Source of the DNA: Marinoscillum sp040222955
GTDB taxonomy: Bacteria > Bacteroidota > Bacteroidia > Cytophagales > Cyclobacteriaceae
Assembly (NCBI RefSeq): GCF_040222955.1
Contig: NZ_JAVKCA010000021.1
Coordinates: 335,227-399,226, forward strand
Direction of reading: 5' to 3'
DNA length: 64,000 bases
Positions 27,413 to 36,624 of the stretch are shown here, one piece after another. Every line of letters begins with the position of its first letter. Positions within the stretch are counted from its first letter, which is position 1. The translations under genes and the position numbers were made by a program. Under the pieces are notes generated by a model. The model had not been told where the DNA came from. It ran no database searches and saw only the letters and a program-made list of their open reading frames with translations.

Positions 27413-30055
27413 TCACTCATCCCGAAGCATATCTGCCGGATTGGTGCGGGCTGCGCGGGTTGTTTGCCACCCGATTGTGAGCATACTCACGGAAAAAATC
27501 ACTACCACCCCTGAAAGGAGCTCTACCGGGCCAATCACAACGCGATTGGCCAGATCATTCAGTACCAGGTGTTCGAAGAGCAGATAAGTCACCGGCACAG
27601 CAATGAGAGAAGCTGCCAGCAACATCATCACGAAACCACGGGACAAAATATAGATCAGGTGCTGTTCGGTGGCACCCAGTACCTTTCTGATGCTAATCTC
27701 CTTCATACGTGTCTCGGTAGTAAAAATAGCCATGCCCAGCAGCCCCAGCGCAGCGATGGATATAGCCAGGAAGGCCAGAAACCCGATCACTTTGAAGTAG
27801 GTCTGAAACTGGGTATAGGCCTTTTGAATCTTATCTTCATAAAACTCTGCCTGAAAGGGATGCACCCGGTCTACTTCCTTCCATACCGCCTCCAACTTGC
27901 TCATGAGCTCTACCATGTCGTCACTCGCTACCTTCAGATTGAGTAGATGGTAATCCTCGTAACCTTGCAAAAAAGCAAATGGCTCATGACCTTCAGAAAT
28001 TCGCTGGTGCTGAAAATCCTTCACCACACCCACAATTTGCACATTCTTACTCCTGTCCACTGTCAGCACTTCTCCGAGCGCCTTATGTGGGTCCTCCATA
28101 CCGAATCGACGCATCAGGCGCTCATTGATAATGGTAAACCTGGGGTCTTCATCCTTTTTGAGGTCATACGGGAAGGTTCCGCCTGCCAAAAATTCAAATT
28201 GGTGAAGCTCCAAATAGTCTTTATTCACATAGTTGACATGGATGCTCACAGAGTCCAGAGGGTCATTATACTTGGCATCATCACCCCATACTTCGCCAGT
28301 AGCAGGGAGCATCCCGGACATGGAGATGCCTTCCACCTCAGGGATTTTCAAAAATTCGCTCCTCAATACTTCTGCATCATTGCCCTGAAGTCTTACATTC
28401 AGAATATTCTCTGTCTCAAAACCCAAATCAAAATTGACCGCAAACTGATACTGCTGATAGGAAATAGTGGCGGCTATGATGAAGCCAATGGAGAGGGTAA
28501 ACTGAAACACAATCAACATTCTTCGGAGGCTCATGCCGCCAAAAAGCTTCATTCCGGAAGGATCCTTAAGCACCCTTAACGCTCTAAGACCTGAAAGGAA
28601 TATGGATGGTAAAATACCGGCCGCCAGACCAATGATAAAGGCGAAAATGACAAAATACAGCAAGTAAATCCACTGAAAATCAAGTGTCACCACCTGATTT
28701 TGGAAAAACAGGTGAATAAACTCCGGCTTAAGTAACAGGAACAGACCATAAGCCAGCGACAGGGCTATCATGGCTACCATAACAGCTTCAAAGACAAACT
28801 GTGTAAATATGTGCCCACGTCCAGCCCCAATCACTTTTCGGATTCCCACCTCTTTGGCTCTCCTAAGTGATCTCGCAATAGACAAATTGGTATAATTGAA
28901 ACAGGCAGATAAAATAACAATCAGAGTAAGCCCCACAAGCAAATAGATCATTTTCCACTGAACCGTTGGCCCTATCTGGTTAGACAGGTCCCTTCCCGGT
29001 ACAATTTCCTGAAGGTTTTGGAGCGCATAGGTAATAAAAAACCGGTCATACTTTTCTCCCTCCTCTGCGGCGATCTGATCCAGATGCTTCTGTACCACAT
29101 CCACGCGCTGATTTTCCGGCAAAAGCAGGTATACATAATTCATCCAGACACTGCTATACTGGGTCATAAAAGTTTCTTCCTCCTGTCCTGCGGCGTAATG
29201 GTCCAGCGTACTCAGAGAACCCAACATATCAAACTCCATATGAGAATTGGCCGGCGGATCCTTTACCACTCCTGTGATCATTCCACTTTGAAACCCATAG
29301 CGCTCCTGCCCCATGAGCGCTATGGTTCGCCCTACTGGTTGTTCATCTTTAAACAACTTTTTGGCTAGTGACTCGGTGATGACAATTGATTTGGGGTCGC
29401 GCAGTACTGTGGCAGGATTGCCCGATACCAACTCAAAATCAAATACATCAAAGAAATTTTCGGAAGCCCAAAGCCCTTCCCCACTAATGATCCGCTCTCC
29501 TTCCTTCAGATCAGCTGTGAAATTCCTCCTCAAAATGGTAAGCCGCTCTATCCCGGTATAGTCCTGCTGGAGTCTCTTGCCTATAAAGATGGAAGTAGAC
29601 GCCAGGTCGATCGGCTCATCATTCGTGATGCCCTTATAGGTAGTGAGGACTCTGTAGATCCGGTTTCCATTCTGATGAAATCGATCGAAACTGAACAATT
29701 CACTGAGATAAGTGATCATCAGTATGCCTACAGACATTGATATGGCCAAGCCCACTATGTTGATCGCCGAAAACACTTTATTTCTGGCCAGGCTGCGCAC
29801 TGAGGTTTTGAAGTAGCTTCCAAGCATAAAAAATGGATTTAGGTTTTGCAGTGCTTTGTGTTTTCTGATGGTGTATGGCCTGAAAAACTTAATGACATCC
29901 AACAGGTAGATGATATTCGCCCTGAACCTGCCTCTGTGGAGGTTTCGATGATAATACTCGTGCAAGTCTCCCTGCAGGTCCTCTAGCAGCTCGGGCCGGC
30001 AGTACCAGCTCAGGAGCCTGTCGAGCCATTTGGGTGGGGTGCCTGGCCTCTTCAT
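27413..30055 (-). CDS. FtsX/MacB-type ABC transporter permease with prefix domain
   Basis: 880 residues. The first approximately 75 residues (PPKWLDRLLSWYCRPELLED) form the permease prefix domain seen in PadR-linked transporters. Two FtsX halves follow, each a MacB-like periplasmic domain plus helices: one near 95-480 (NKVFSAINIVGLAISMSVGI) and one near 510-875. The second half ends with the conserved KEISIRKVLGATEQHLIYIL motif. Such permeases work with a separate ATPase, not encoded here, in lipoprotein, peptide or drug export. Its start overlaps the PadR stop by 4 bp (ATGA), indicating coupled expression under PadR control. Confidence 0.92.
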   Translation of the reverse strand: MKRPGTPPKWLDRLLSWYCRPELLEDLQGDLHEYYHRNLHRGRFRANIIYLLDVIKFFRPYTIRKHKALQNLNPFFMLGSYFKTSVRSLARNKVFSAINIVGLAISMSVGILMITYLSELFSFDRFHQNGNRIYRVLTTYKGITNDEPIDLASTSIFIGKRLQQDYTGIERLTILRRNFTADLKEGERIISGEGLWASENFFDVFDFELVSGNPATVLRDPKSIVITESLAKKLFKDEQPVGRTIALMGQERYGFQSGMITGVVKDPPANSHMEFDMLGSLSTLDHYAAGQEEETFMTQYSSVWMNYVYLLLPENQRVDVVQKHLDQIAAEEGEKYDRFFITYALQNLQEIVPGRDLSNQIGPTVQWKMIYLLVGLTLIVILSACFNYTNLSIARSLRRAKEVGIRKVIGAGRGHIFTQFVFEAVMVAMIALSLAYGLFLLLKPEFIHLFFQNQVVTLDFQWIYLLYFVIFAFIIGLAAGILPSIFLSGLRALRVLKDPSGMKLFGGMSLRRMLIVFQFTLSIGFIIAATISYQQYQFAVNFDLGFETENILNVRLQGNDAEVLRSEFLKIPEVEGISMSGMLPATGEVWGDDAKYNDPLDSVSIHVNYVNKDYLELHQFEFLAGGTFPYDLKKDEDPRFTIINERLMRRFGMEDPHKALGEVLTVDRSKNVQIVGVVKDFQHQRISEGHEPFAFLQGYEDYHLLNLKVASDDMVELMSKLEAVWKEVDRVHPFQAEFYEDKIQKAYTQFQTYFKVIGFLAFLAISIAALGLLGMAIFTTETRMKEISIRKVLGATEQHLIYILSRGFVMMLLAASLIAVPVTYLLFEHLVLNDLANRVVIGPVELLSGVVVIFSVSMLTIGWQTTRAARTNPADMLRDE

Positions 30056-30387
30056 ATCAGTCCTTCAAATACTACATCCGGAATGGTGCTCCACAGCTGA
30101 TCCCGCTGTTCTCTGGCCTTCAGCAAGGACACTTTACCGGCATGGGAAATCTTGAAAAAACGCTTACGCCTTCCTCCTCTTTCCCTGGTAGGTTCTCCCA
30201 GGTCCGAACTGATATAGCCTTTATCCTCCAGCCTCCTCAGCACTGCGTGCACCACCCCCAACTTGGTGGCTCTACCCGTCACCTTTTCTATTTCATCTAC
30301 AATATTCACACTGTAGGCTTCATCCATCAGTGAGGCAATGGTCAGCAGTACTACCTCCTCAAATTCGCCCAAATTGGTTCCTTTCAT
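30052..30387 (-). CDS. PadR family transcriptional regulator
   Basis: 111 residues with a PadR winged helix: EEVVLLTIASLMDEAYSVNI, then GVVHAVLRRLEDKGYISSDL and RRKRFFKISHAGK. PadR proteins of this small class repress adjacent transporter genes until a ligand or stress releases them. It is the first gene of a two-gene operon with the permease. Its AT-rich upstream region has two GTATAAAA copies (30416-30423 and 30472-30479), which are candidate operator halves. Confidence 0.92.
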   Translation of the reverse strand: MKGTNLGEFEEVVLLTIASLMDEAYSVNIVDEIEKVTGRATKLGVVHAVLRRLEDKGYISSDLGEPTRERGGRRKRFFKISHAGKVSLLKAREQRDQLWSTIPDVVFEGLI

Positions 30388-30490
30388 CCCCTGTAATTTT
30401 ATTAATTCACTAAATGTATAAAAAACTTTTACGCAGTTTACATTTCCCGGGTTTTATTTTTTCATGTTTTGTATAAAATAAAAATGAATC

Positions 30491-30520
30491 AAAAAAAACA
30501 CCCCCGGAAACCGGGGGTGT
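30491..30520 (-). terminator. Orphan intrinsic terminator
   Basis: ACACCCCCGG-AAA-CCGGGGGTGT (30498-30520) is a 10-bp perfect stem. On the minus strand it runs into eight T. There is no minus-strand gene between it and the plus-strand metB start, so the transcript it ends is unknown. It may also insulate padR from antisense reading. Confidence 0.8.
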
Positions 30521-30722
30521 ACTCAATATTGTAAACCAACATTAACCTAATTCATTATGACATTACAATATTTAAGTATTTTAGAAGATAGTGAGTCTTT
30601 TGTTTTGCAACTTAAACACTTTACGAAATAATCATTGCATTCGTTGCCCTTTGGCGTCAAAATTCCGGAAAAACTTTCCAGTCCACCTCACGACATTCAC
30701 TTCGGGAAGTCAGGTATTCTTC

Positions 30723-30730
30723 TAACTTTG
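30723..30730 (+). promoter_or_regulatory. -7 promoter element of metB
   Basis: TAACTTTG matches TAnnTTTG exactly, 44 bp before the ATG. The -33 position has only TTCG. The short leader leaves no room for a SAM riboswitch. Confidence 0.5.
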
Positions 30731-30774
30731 CTCCCTCACAACTCGTACCCCAAAAAGACCCTAATAGTTAACCT

Positions 30775-31914
30775 ATGAAATTCGGAACCAAAGCAATACA
30801 CGCTGGTCAGGAGCCCGATCCTACCACAGGTGCCATCATGACACCCATCTACCAGACTTCTACCTATGCACAGGCCTCTCCCGGTCAGCACAAGGGTTAT
30901 GAATATGCCCGCACACAAAATCCGACAAGGACTGCCCTGGAGGCTAATCTGGCGGCCCTTGAAAACGCCAGGTTTGGCAGGTGCTTTAGCTCAGGAATGG
31001 GTGCTACCGATGCCATACTGAAAACACTGGAACCTGGCGACGAAATTGTAAGCACCAACGACCTCTATGGCGGTACTTACAGGATTTTCACAAAAATCTA
31101 TGAGCGGTACGGCCTCAAGTTCACCTTTGTGAACATGCAGGATCTTGAAGCGGTGAAAAAGGCACTGAGCCCAAAAACGAGGCTGGTATGGATAGAAACT
31201 CCCACCAATCCGATGATGAGCATTGTGGATATAGAGGCGGTAGTGAATCTGGCCAAATCTGTGGGTGCAAAAACCGTGGTGGACAACACCTTTGCCAGTC
31301 CATACCTGCAAAATCCCATGGACATGGGAGCAGATATGGTGATGCACTCGGTCACCAAGTACATAGCTGGTCACTCAGATGTGGTCATGGGTTTTGTAGG
31401 ATCTAACGATCCGAAAATTGATGAGCAAATTGCCTTTGTTCAAAATTCCTCCGGCGCGGTACCGGGCCCTCAGGACTGCTTTTTGGTATTGCGAGGCATC
31501 AAGACCCTGCACGTACGAATGGACAGGCACTGCGACAATGGAGAACAAGTGGCCAGGTACCTGCAAGCACACCCAAAAGTGAAGCATGTGTACTGGCCTG
31601 GATTTGAAAACCATGCCAACCACGAAGTGGCCAAAAAGCAAATGAAAAATTTTGGCGGCATGATCTCTTTTGTGTTAGCGGATGATAGTCAGGCCGCAGC
31701 TTTCAAAGTATTGGAGAACCTTAAAGTTTTCACACTGGCAGAGTCTCTGGGAGGTGTGGAATCTCTGGCCGGCCACCCTGCCAGCATGACCCATGCGAGT
31801 ATCCCACGAGACCAAAGGTTGGAAGCCGGGTTGACAGACTCGCTTATCCGACTTTCTGTCGGGATAGAAGACATTGAAGACTTGATTGAAGACCTTAAAC
31901 AGGCCATCGGCTGA
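30775..31914 (+). CDS. metB: Cystathionine gamma-synthase / trans-sulfuration PLP enzyme
   Basis: 379 residues of the Cys/Met metabolism PLP family. The PLP lysine is Lys195 in HSVTKYIAGHSD; YEYARTQNPTR (43-53), which binds the phosphate from the neighbouring subunit, and ETPTNPMM are conserved. The family includes cystathionine gamma-synthase, gamma-lyase, beta-lyase and O-acylhomoserine sulfhydrylase. The sequence looks most like the Bacteroidota proteins called cystathionine gamma-synthase, but the reaction is not proved by the sequence. It begins a likely three-gene plus-strand run with the DinB-like and desaturase genes. Confidence 0.88.
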   Translation: MKFGTKAIHAGQEPDPTTGAIMTPIYQTSTYAQASPGQHKGYEYARTQNPTRTALEANLAALENARFGRCFSSGMGATDAILKTLEPGDEIVSTNDLYGGTYRIFTKIYERYGLKFTFVNMQDLEAVKKALSPKTRLVWIETPTNPMMSIVDIEAVVNLAKSVGAKTVVDNTFASPYLQNPMDMGADMVMHSVTKYIAGHSDVVMGFVGSNDPKIDEQIAFVQNSSGAVPGPQDCFLVLRGIKTLHVRMDRHCDNGEQVARYLQAHPKVKHVYWPGFENHANHEVAKKQMKNFGGMISFVLADDSQAAAFKVLENLKVFTLAESLGGVESLAGHPASMTHASIPRDQRLEAGLTDSLIRLSVGIEDIEDLIEDLKQAIG

Positions 31915-31918
31915 TCCC

Positions 31919-32371
31919 ATGAAAGAAATACTCATTACCCTGTTTGAAAAAGACCTCAACAGATTAATTGTGGAGGTGGAAAGCTACTCTGAAGAATCAG
32001 ATCTTTGGAAAACCGCTCCCGGTATTAATAACTCCGCGGGTAATCTGGCTTTGCACCTGATTGGCAACCTGCAGCACTTCATTGGAGCGGTATTGGGTGA
32101 GACCGGGTATGTGAGGAACCGCGAGGCAGAGTTTTCCGACAAGGGTGTAGCGAAAGCTAAAATCCTTGAGGACATTCGGGAAACGACTGTAGTTGTATCT
32201 GCTACGCTTGCCAAGCTAACGGACCCGGAATTCCATGGTGTATACCCCATAGAAGTTTTCGGGAAACCGATGTCCACCCTGCATTTTCTAATGCATTTGG
32301 AGGGACACCTGAATTATCACCTCGGCCAGGTCAACTATCACCGAAGATTATTGACCCCACAAATGGGGTAA
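31919..32371 (+). CDS. DinB-like (DUF1572 type) protein
   Basis: 150 residues from ATG 31919, 4 bp after the metB stop; an earlier in-frame TTG inside metB is not needed. It is a predicted four-helix bundle with the DinB-superfamily metal-site histidines: NLALHLIGNLQHFIGA near the N-terminal helices and LMHLEGHLNYHLGQVNYHRR near the C-terminus. Proteins of this superfamily include thiol S-transferases such as bacillithiol transferase, but most members have no known reaction. Position after metB hints at thiol chemistry; this is an inference. Confidence 0.75.
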   Translation: MKEILITLFEKDLNRLIVEVESYSEESDLWKTAPGINNSAGNLALHLIGNLQHFIGAVLGETGYVRNREAEFSDKGVAKAKILEDIRETTVVVSATLAKLTDPEFHGVYPIEVFGKPMSTLHFLMHLEGHLNYHLGQVNYHRRLLTPQMG

Positions 32372-32468
32372 TCGATTGTATAAATGCAGCAAGGTTTTTA
32401 ATAACAAAACACATAATTCATTTAAATGCTGGCTTTTAGAGTTATCTTGGGGACTTAAACCCATCAAT

Positions 32469-33584
32469 ATGAGTCAACCTTCGGTTAAGTTTAACGCTCA
32501 GGACCGTCCTGAATTCTTCAAAGAACTAAGAAAGCGCGTTAACGCCCACTTCAAGGAGAATAACATCTCTCGTCATGCCAATCTTGAAATGAAATTCAAG
32601 ACTGCTTTCATGATTGCTTTATATTTCACTCCGATGATCCTCATGATCACTGGCGTAGTAACCTCACTTTGGGGCGTTATCGGCATGTGGACACTGATGG
32701 GTATTGGTATGTCCGGCATAGGACTCTCCATCATGCATGATGCGAATCACGGTGCTTATTCACAAAATAAGCACGTGAATAATGTATTGGGCTATCTCCT
32801 GAATTTTCTTGGCGCCTACCACACCAACTGGAAGATTCAGCACAATGTATTGCATCATTCATTCACCAATGTAGATGGACATGATGAGGACATTGCAAAA
32901 GAAGGTGTGATGCGTTTTTCCCCCACTCAGGAGCGTAAAAGCATCTATCGGTTTCAGGTATTCTATGCGCCATTTCTTTATGGGATCATGACCATTTATT
33001 GGTTTTTGAGCAAAGACTTTGAACAGGTCATTCGCTATAACAAGAGAGACCTACTGGCCCCACAAGGTTACACATTCGCTTCAGCCCTTGCTGAAGTAAT
33101 TTTCAATAAGGTTTGGTACCTGGCCATCTTTTTGGTGCTACCAATCATTGTTATTGCACTCCCATGGTGGCAGGTGCTTTTGGGCTTTTTGCTGATGCAC
33201 TTCATCAGTGGATTGTTCCTGGCCCTTATTTTTCAGCCGGCTCATGTTATCCACGAAACCAACTTCTATGTGCCCGATGAAAATGGAAGCATAGAAAATA
33301 ACTGGGCTGTTCATCAGCTGAGAACTACGGCTAATTTTGCCAACAAAAGCGTTTTCTTCTCCTGGTTTGTTGGAGGACTCAATTTTCAGATAGAGCATCA
33401 TCTGTTCCCACACATCTGTCATGTACACTACAGGCATATTTCTGCCATTGTGAAGCAAACAGCCGAGGAGTATGATGTACCTTATCATCAACACAGAACC
33501 TTTCTGGATGCCCTTAGGAGCCACTTCTCATTGCTACATCAGCTGGGTACCGGATCCTATGACAAAAAATTAGCCACTGCTTAA
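32469..33584 (+). CDS. Membrane fatty acid (acyl) desaturase
   Basis: 371 residues from ATG 32469; the open frame extends to 32376 but the extra stretch lacks family features. The three histidine boxes of di-iron desaturases are present: HDANH (90-94), HNVLHH (125-130) and QIEHHLFPH (near residue 306). Hydrophobic pairs near 47-90 and 215-260 place the iron site on the cytoplasmic face. It introduces a double bond in acyl chains, keeping membranes fluid in the cold; it is closest to linoleoyl-CoA-type front-end desaturases by its QIEHH box. A structured terminator follows. Confidence 0.9.
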   Translation: MSQPSVKFNAQDRPEFFKELRKRVNAHFKENNISRHANLEMKFKTAFMIALYFTPMILMITGVVTSLWGVIGMWTLMGIGMSGIGLSIMHDANHGAYSQNKHVNNVLGYLLNFLGAYHTNWKIQHNVLHHSFTNVDGHDEDIAKEGVMRFSPTQERKSIYRFQVFYAPFLYGIMTIYWFLSKDFEQVIRYNKRDLLAPQGYTFASALAEVIFNKVWYLAIFLVLPIIVIALPWWQVLLGFLLMHFISGLFLALIFQPAHVIHETNFYVPDENGSIENNWAVHQLRTTANFANKSVFFSWFVGGLNFQIEHHLFPHICHVHYRHISAIVKQTAEEYDVPYHQHRTFLDALRSHFSLLHQLGTGSYDKKLATA

Positions 33585-33614
33585 TCCGGGCACTTTAATC
33601 GATTGATCGATTAG

Positions 33615-33672
33615 GGGTATCACGAGGCAAGTCATAAACTTGCTGGCTTGAATACCTCGGTGGCATTTTTTT
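33615..33672 (+). terminator. Probable terminator after the desaturase
   Basis: GGTATC/GAATACC and GGCAAGT/ACTTGC can pair around a CATAA loop, and the stem is followed by seven T (33666-33672). The stem has internal mismatches. Confidence 0.45.
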
Positions 33673-33705
33673 GCTTATTTTTCAAAAAAATAGCAATCAT
33701 ACCAC

Positions 33706-35562
33706 ATGGAAACCTTCAACTACTGGCCTTTATTTGTCATTTTCATAATTGCCTGGATCGTCCCCCTGACACTCTCCTGGCTGGAAGTGAGCAAGGTACC
33801 CTCTGTGATTGTAGAAATTGTGATGGGGGTCATTGTTGGTCCCTATGTCCTTGGCCTGATCGAACCCTCCCCATTGATGGATTTCCTGGCAGGTACGGGC
33901 TTTCTGTTTCTGATCTTCCTTTCGGGACTGGAGATTGATGTCCCAAAGATGATCTCCTCTCTACCACAAGGGCGAATCAAGATGATCGATATCCTGAGTA
34001 ATTCACTGCTTGTGGCTCTATTCATTTACTTCGGCTCCTTGCTTCTATCCATCCCGATGGCCTGGTTGATTAGCCAGTTTGCGGACATAGATCTGATGTT
34101 TTACATCCTGCTCTTCCCTACTGTTGCATTGAGTATTACAGTTCCCATTCTGAAGTCCGAAGGGGAACTCACCCGCAAATTTGGTCAGATTATGCTCATG
34201 GAGGGCGCTATTGCCACCATCATGAGTATTATCCTTATTTCCGTGTATTCAGGCGTGTTGAAAAACGGTTTTCAGGTAGAGCTCTTACTGTTCACAGTCA
34301 TTTTCGCAGTGTTCATACTTACGTACGTGGTAGGTAGCCGACTCATCAAAGTGCGAACCTTCCAGAAAGTACTCTACACCCTGGAGCATGCTGCCAGTCA
34401 GATACGGGTGAGAGGCACAGTGGCTTTGCTTCTTTTTTTTGTACTCATTGCCTACCTCATAGACACGGAGCTGGCCATGGGTGCCTTTTTCGCCGGAGTG
34501 CTCCTCAGCCTGTTTATCAACAAAGAACGTTCGGCCCTGATTTTCAAACTGGATGGCATGAGTTATGGTTTTTTCATCCCCATATTCTTTATCATGGTGG
34601 GCGTGCAGCTGGACGTATCGGCACTCAGCCAGTTTGGGGAATCCATTCCATTTGTACTCACTTTGGTTCTGGGCTTTTTTGTGACCCAGGTATTACCCGC
34701 CCTCATTCTAATTAAAGTCTTTGGGCTCAAAAAAGCACTTGCCGGCGGGGTACTACTCACCGCCCGCATGGGATTGACCATCGCAGCTGCCCAAATAGGC
34801 CTATCGCTGCAAGTGATTACAGCCGCGGACAATGCAGCCATAGTGGCGGCAGCCATTTTCACAAGTCTGCTCTCGCCTTTGGCTTATAAGATCTTCAGCC
34901 GCGAAGAAGACCTCTACTATAGCATTTATATTTTTGGGGGCAGTAAGGCTAGTTTATTGCTGGCCGAACGCATCAAGATGCACGACATCCCTTGCGTGAC
35001 AATTGTTCAGAATAAAGCAATCATTCCTGATTTCGAACAAAAAAACCTCAAAATATGGGCTGTGGATGAGTTGAACACCTCAGTTTTTGAGAAATTGGAC
35101 ATCCGCACTCCGGACCTGATCATTATGCTCACGGAGTCCAAAAAACTCAATCAGGAACTGGCTCTGCATGTCAAAAACGTGTTGAATCATAGTAAGATCA
35201 TTCTCAGGAAACAGTCCGCTTCGCATGAATTGGTTGAGACTGAATCGGACCTGAAACTGATAGACATAGATGAGCTCCTGGCCAGCCATGTAGAAGACAT
35301 GATCATGAGACCTGAAACACTTGCCTCATTGTCTGAAAGTTTTGGCATGTACCGGATCGAGGAAATACACCTCACCAAAAAGGATCTTCATCGAAAAATG
35401 GTCATGGAAGTGGCATTTCCCCCTTCTGGTTCACTCGTGGTCCTGCGAAGGGCAGATGAAGTCTTCATTCCTCATGGGAACACGCACCTTCTCCTCGGTG
35501 ACACGCTCACGGTCATCGGCAACAGTACAGCACTTACGGAGTTTAGGGATATTCTGGAATAG
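33706..35562 (+). CDS. Cation:proton antiporter (CPA2) with TrkA-type regulatory domains
   Basis: 618 residues. About 12-13 hydrophobic segments cover residues 1-395, with the CPA2 features FLIFLSGLEIDVPKM and the antiporter core TARMGLTIAAAQIGLSL. The cytoplasmic part contains a TrkA-N-like domain (about 403-510) whose glycine motif is degenerate (FGGSKAS), and a TrkA-C domain (about 545-615). KefB/Kef-type antiporters exchange K+ or Na+ for protons and set cytoplasmic pH. A lone transcription unit on the plus strand. Confidence 0.9.
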   Translation: METFNYWPLFVIFIIAWIVPLTLSWLEVSKVPSVIVEIVMGVIVGPYVLGLIEPSPLMDFLAGTGFLFLIFLSGLEIDVPKMISSLPQGRIKMIDILSNSLLVALFIYFGSLLLSIPMAWLISQFADIDLMFYILLFPTVALSITVPILKSEGELTRKFGQIMLMEGAIATIMSIILISVYSGVLKNGFQVELLLFTVIFAVFILTYVVGSRLIKVRTFQKVLYTLEHAASQIRVRGTVALLLFFVLIAYLIDTELAMGAFFAGVLLSLFINKERSALIFKLDGMSYGFFIPIFFIMVGVQLDVSALSQFGESIPFVLTLVLGFFVTQVLPALILIKVFGLKKALAGGVLLTARMGLTIAAAQIGLSLQVITAADNAAIVAAAIFTSLLSPLAYKIFSREEDLYYSIYIFGGSKASLLLAERIKMHDIPCVTIVQNKAIIPDFEQKNLKIWAVDELNTSVFEKLDIRTPDLIIMLTESKKLNQELALHVKNVLNHSKIILRKQSASHELVETESDLKLIDIDELLASHVEDMIMRPETLASLSESFGMYRIEEIHLTKKDLHRKMVMEVAFPPSGSLVVLRRADEVFIPHGNTHLLLGDTLTVIGNSTALTEFRDILE

Positions 35563-36131
35563 GCAAATGCTTCGTCAGACCTATGTGGGACGTCTCTCAA
35601 ACCCTAAACCATTAGGTTTCTCCGGAGTATTGTCCTCATTGGGGGTGTCCTTATTCTGAATGGCTACCATATGGTGATGGAACACCTGAAGGTACCGGAT
35701 CAATTTGGAAAGTTGGGGGAAAGATGAGTTGATGTTTCACTGAAATAGAAAAGGGATCAATCTGAAAACCTATGGGGGAATTGCATTGAAGTTGGATGTT
35801 GGCACTAGTGATCTGATTCACTGTATAGTCCAGCTAACGGCTGAGCCGCTAACCCTTCATTTTCTTTGCTTGCCCAAAGAAAACGAAGCAAAAGAAAGGG
35901 CACCAACGCAAAAAATCATTTTGACTTATAAGTGCTGAGGTCTTTTTTGGAAATCTCCAAGTCAAAATGATTCACACTTGTCCCGGCCGGGCAAGGCTTG
36001 GATGCTCCGCCCGCCTTAGCGGCCAATAGTCTTCTGAATTACGAGTACATTAATGCGATTGGTAAAAATATAATCTTATGGACTTACCCCAGAAATATGG
36101 ATTGATCCAAGGTACCTCGTAAGTAAGCAAC
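35563..36131. other. Long intergenic region with palindromic element
   Basis: This gap between convergent genes holds the palindromic element at 35860-35972. Before it, 35600-35720 reads as a short broken frame (IVLIGGVLILNGYHMVMEHL) with no start codon, perhaps a gene relic. After it, GC-rich 35980-36025 shows no coding pattern. Confidence 0.4.
35860..35972. repeat. Two-hairpin palindromic element (REP/MITE-like)
   Basis: TTTTCTTTG (35860-35868) pairs with CAAAGAAAA (35875-35883). It is followed by a 14-bp perfect inverted repeat, AATCATTTTGACTT (35914-35927) and AAGTCAAAATGATT (35959-35972), with a 31-bp spacer. A related design, hairpin then AATCAT...ATGAT, recurs at 63911-63957, which indicates a dispersed family. 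No coding capacity. Confidence 0.65.
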
Positions 36132-36154
36132 AAAAAAAGCTCCCGGTGGGAGCT
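36132..36154 (-). terminator. Terminator of the 98-residue gene
   Basis: AGCTCCC-GGT-GGGAGCT (36138-36154) on the minus strand exits into a run of T (complement of 36132-36138). It is 30 bp past the stop. Confidence 0.85.
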
Positions 36155-36184
36155 CTCTGAATGTTTTATATTACCCTGAAGGTG

Positions 36185-36481
36185 TTAAGCGCTCTGTACA
36201 TTGAGGCCTTTCACCAGTTCCACAGGACCATAGTTTTTAGCCTGAACGACCGTTTTCTTACCTTTGATCAACTGTACTTCCGTGTTGGGAAATCCCAACT
36301 GAGAGTGCTTCTTTACCACTTTGTGGAAGAAAATAGAAGCTTCATCCAGCTCGCCTTTTCCAAACTCATGCTTATGAGCATGTTTCTTCACAGGTGTGCC
36401 CGGCACGACATGATACATATTCACCACCACGCTGTATTTTGGCTGAAAAGTCTTAACAAAGTTGGCCCACGCTTTTTTCAT
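36185..36481 (-). CDS. Small conserved-looking protein of unknown function
   Basis: 98 residues, basic, without signal peptide or membrane segment. It opens MKKAWANFVKTFQPKYSVVV and has an internal His/Lys-rich stretch (PVKKHAHKHEFGKGELDEA, about 30-48) that could bind metal or nucleic acid. It sits 144 bp downstream of ftsZ on the same strand, with its own terminator, and could be the last gene of the dcw transcript or separate. I do not recognise the family. Confidence 0.7.
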   Translation of the reverse strand: MKKAWANFVKTFQPKYSVVVNMYHVVPGTPVKKHAHKHEFGKGELDEASIFFHKVVKKHSQLGFPNTEVQLIKGKKTVVQAKNYGPVELVKGLNVQSA

Positions 36482-36577
36482 TTTCTAAGATATTAAGGTA
36501 CTTAAGTCCAAGTTTAATAAAACGTAGGCTCAATTGAAATATTTTAATCAAGCATTCCTGCGTTTTATTCAAAATAA

Positions 36578-36601
36578 GGTCACCCAATAAATTGGGCAAC
36601 C
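36578..36601 (-). terminator. Weak terminator after ftsZ
   Basis: CCCAA-TAAA-TTGGG with outer GGT/ACC pairs forms a modest stem 23 bp past the ftsZ stop. On the minus strand it is followed by TTATTTTG. It may end most dcw transcripts. Confidence 0.4.
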
Positions 36602-36624
36602 CTCGTCATGTGCAGAAAACTGCC

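Larger units (their letters stand above)
30388..30774. other. Intergenic region between divergent padR and metB
   Basis: 387 bp, AT-rich on the padR side. It contains the minus-strand orphan terminator (30491-30520), the metB promoter (30723-30730), and repeated GTATAAAA near padR. No coding region longer than a few codons was seen on the minus strand upstream of the orphan terminator, so a small RNA is possible. Confidence 0.5.

Noticed and set aside
32376..32468. N-terminal extension of the desaturase
   Set aside because: The extra 31 residues lack family features and the ATG at 32469 starts the conserved region.
35563..35720. Possible gene after the antiporter
   Set aside because: A short frame without a start codon; at best a relic, so not called.
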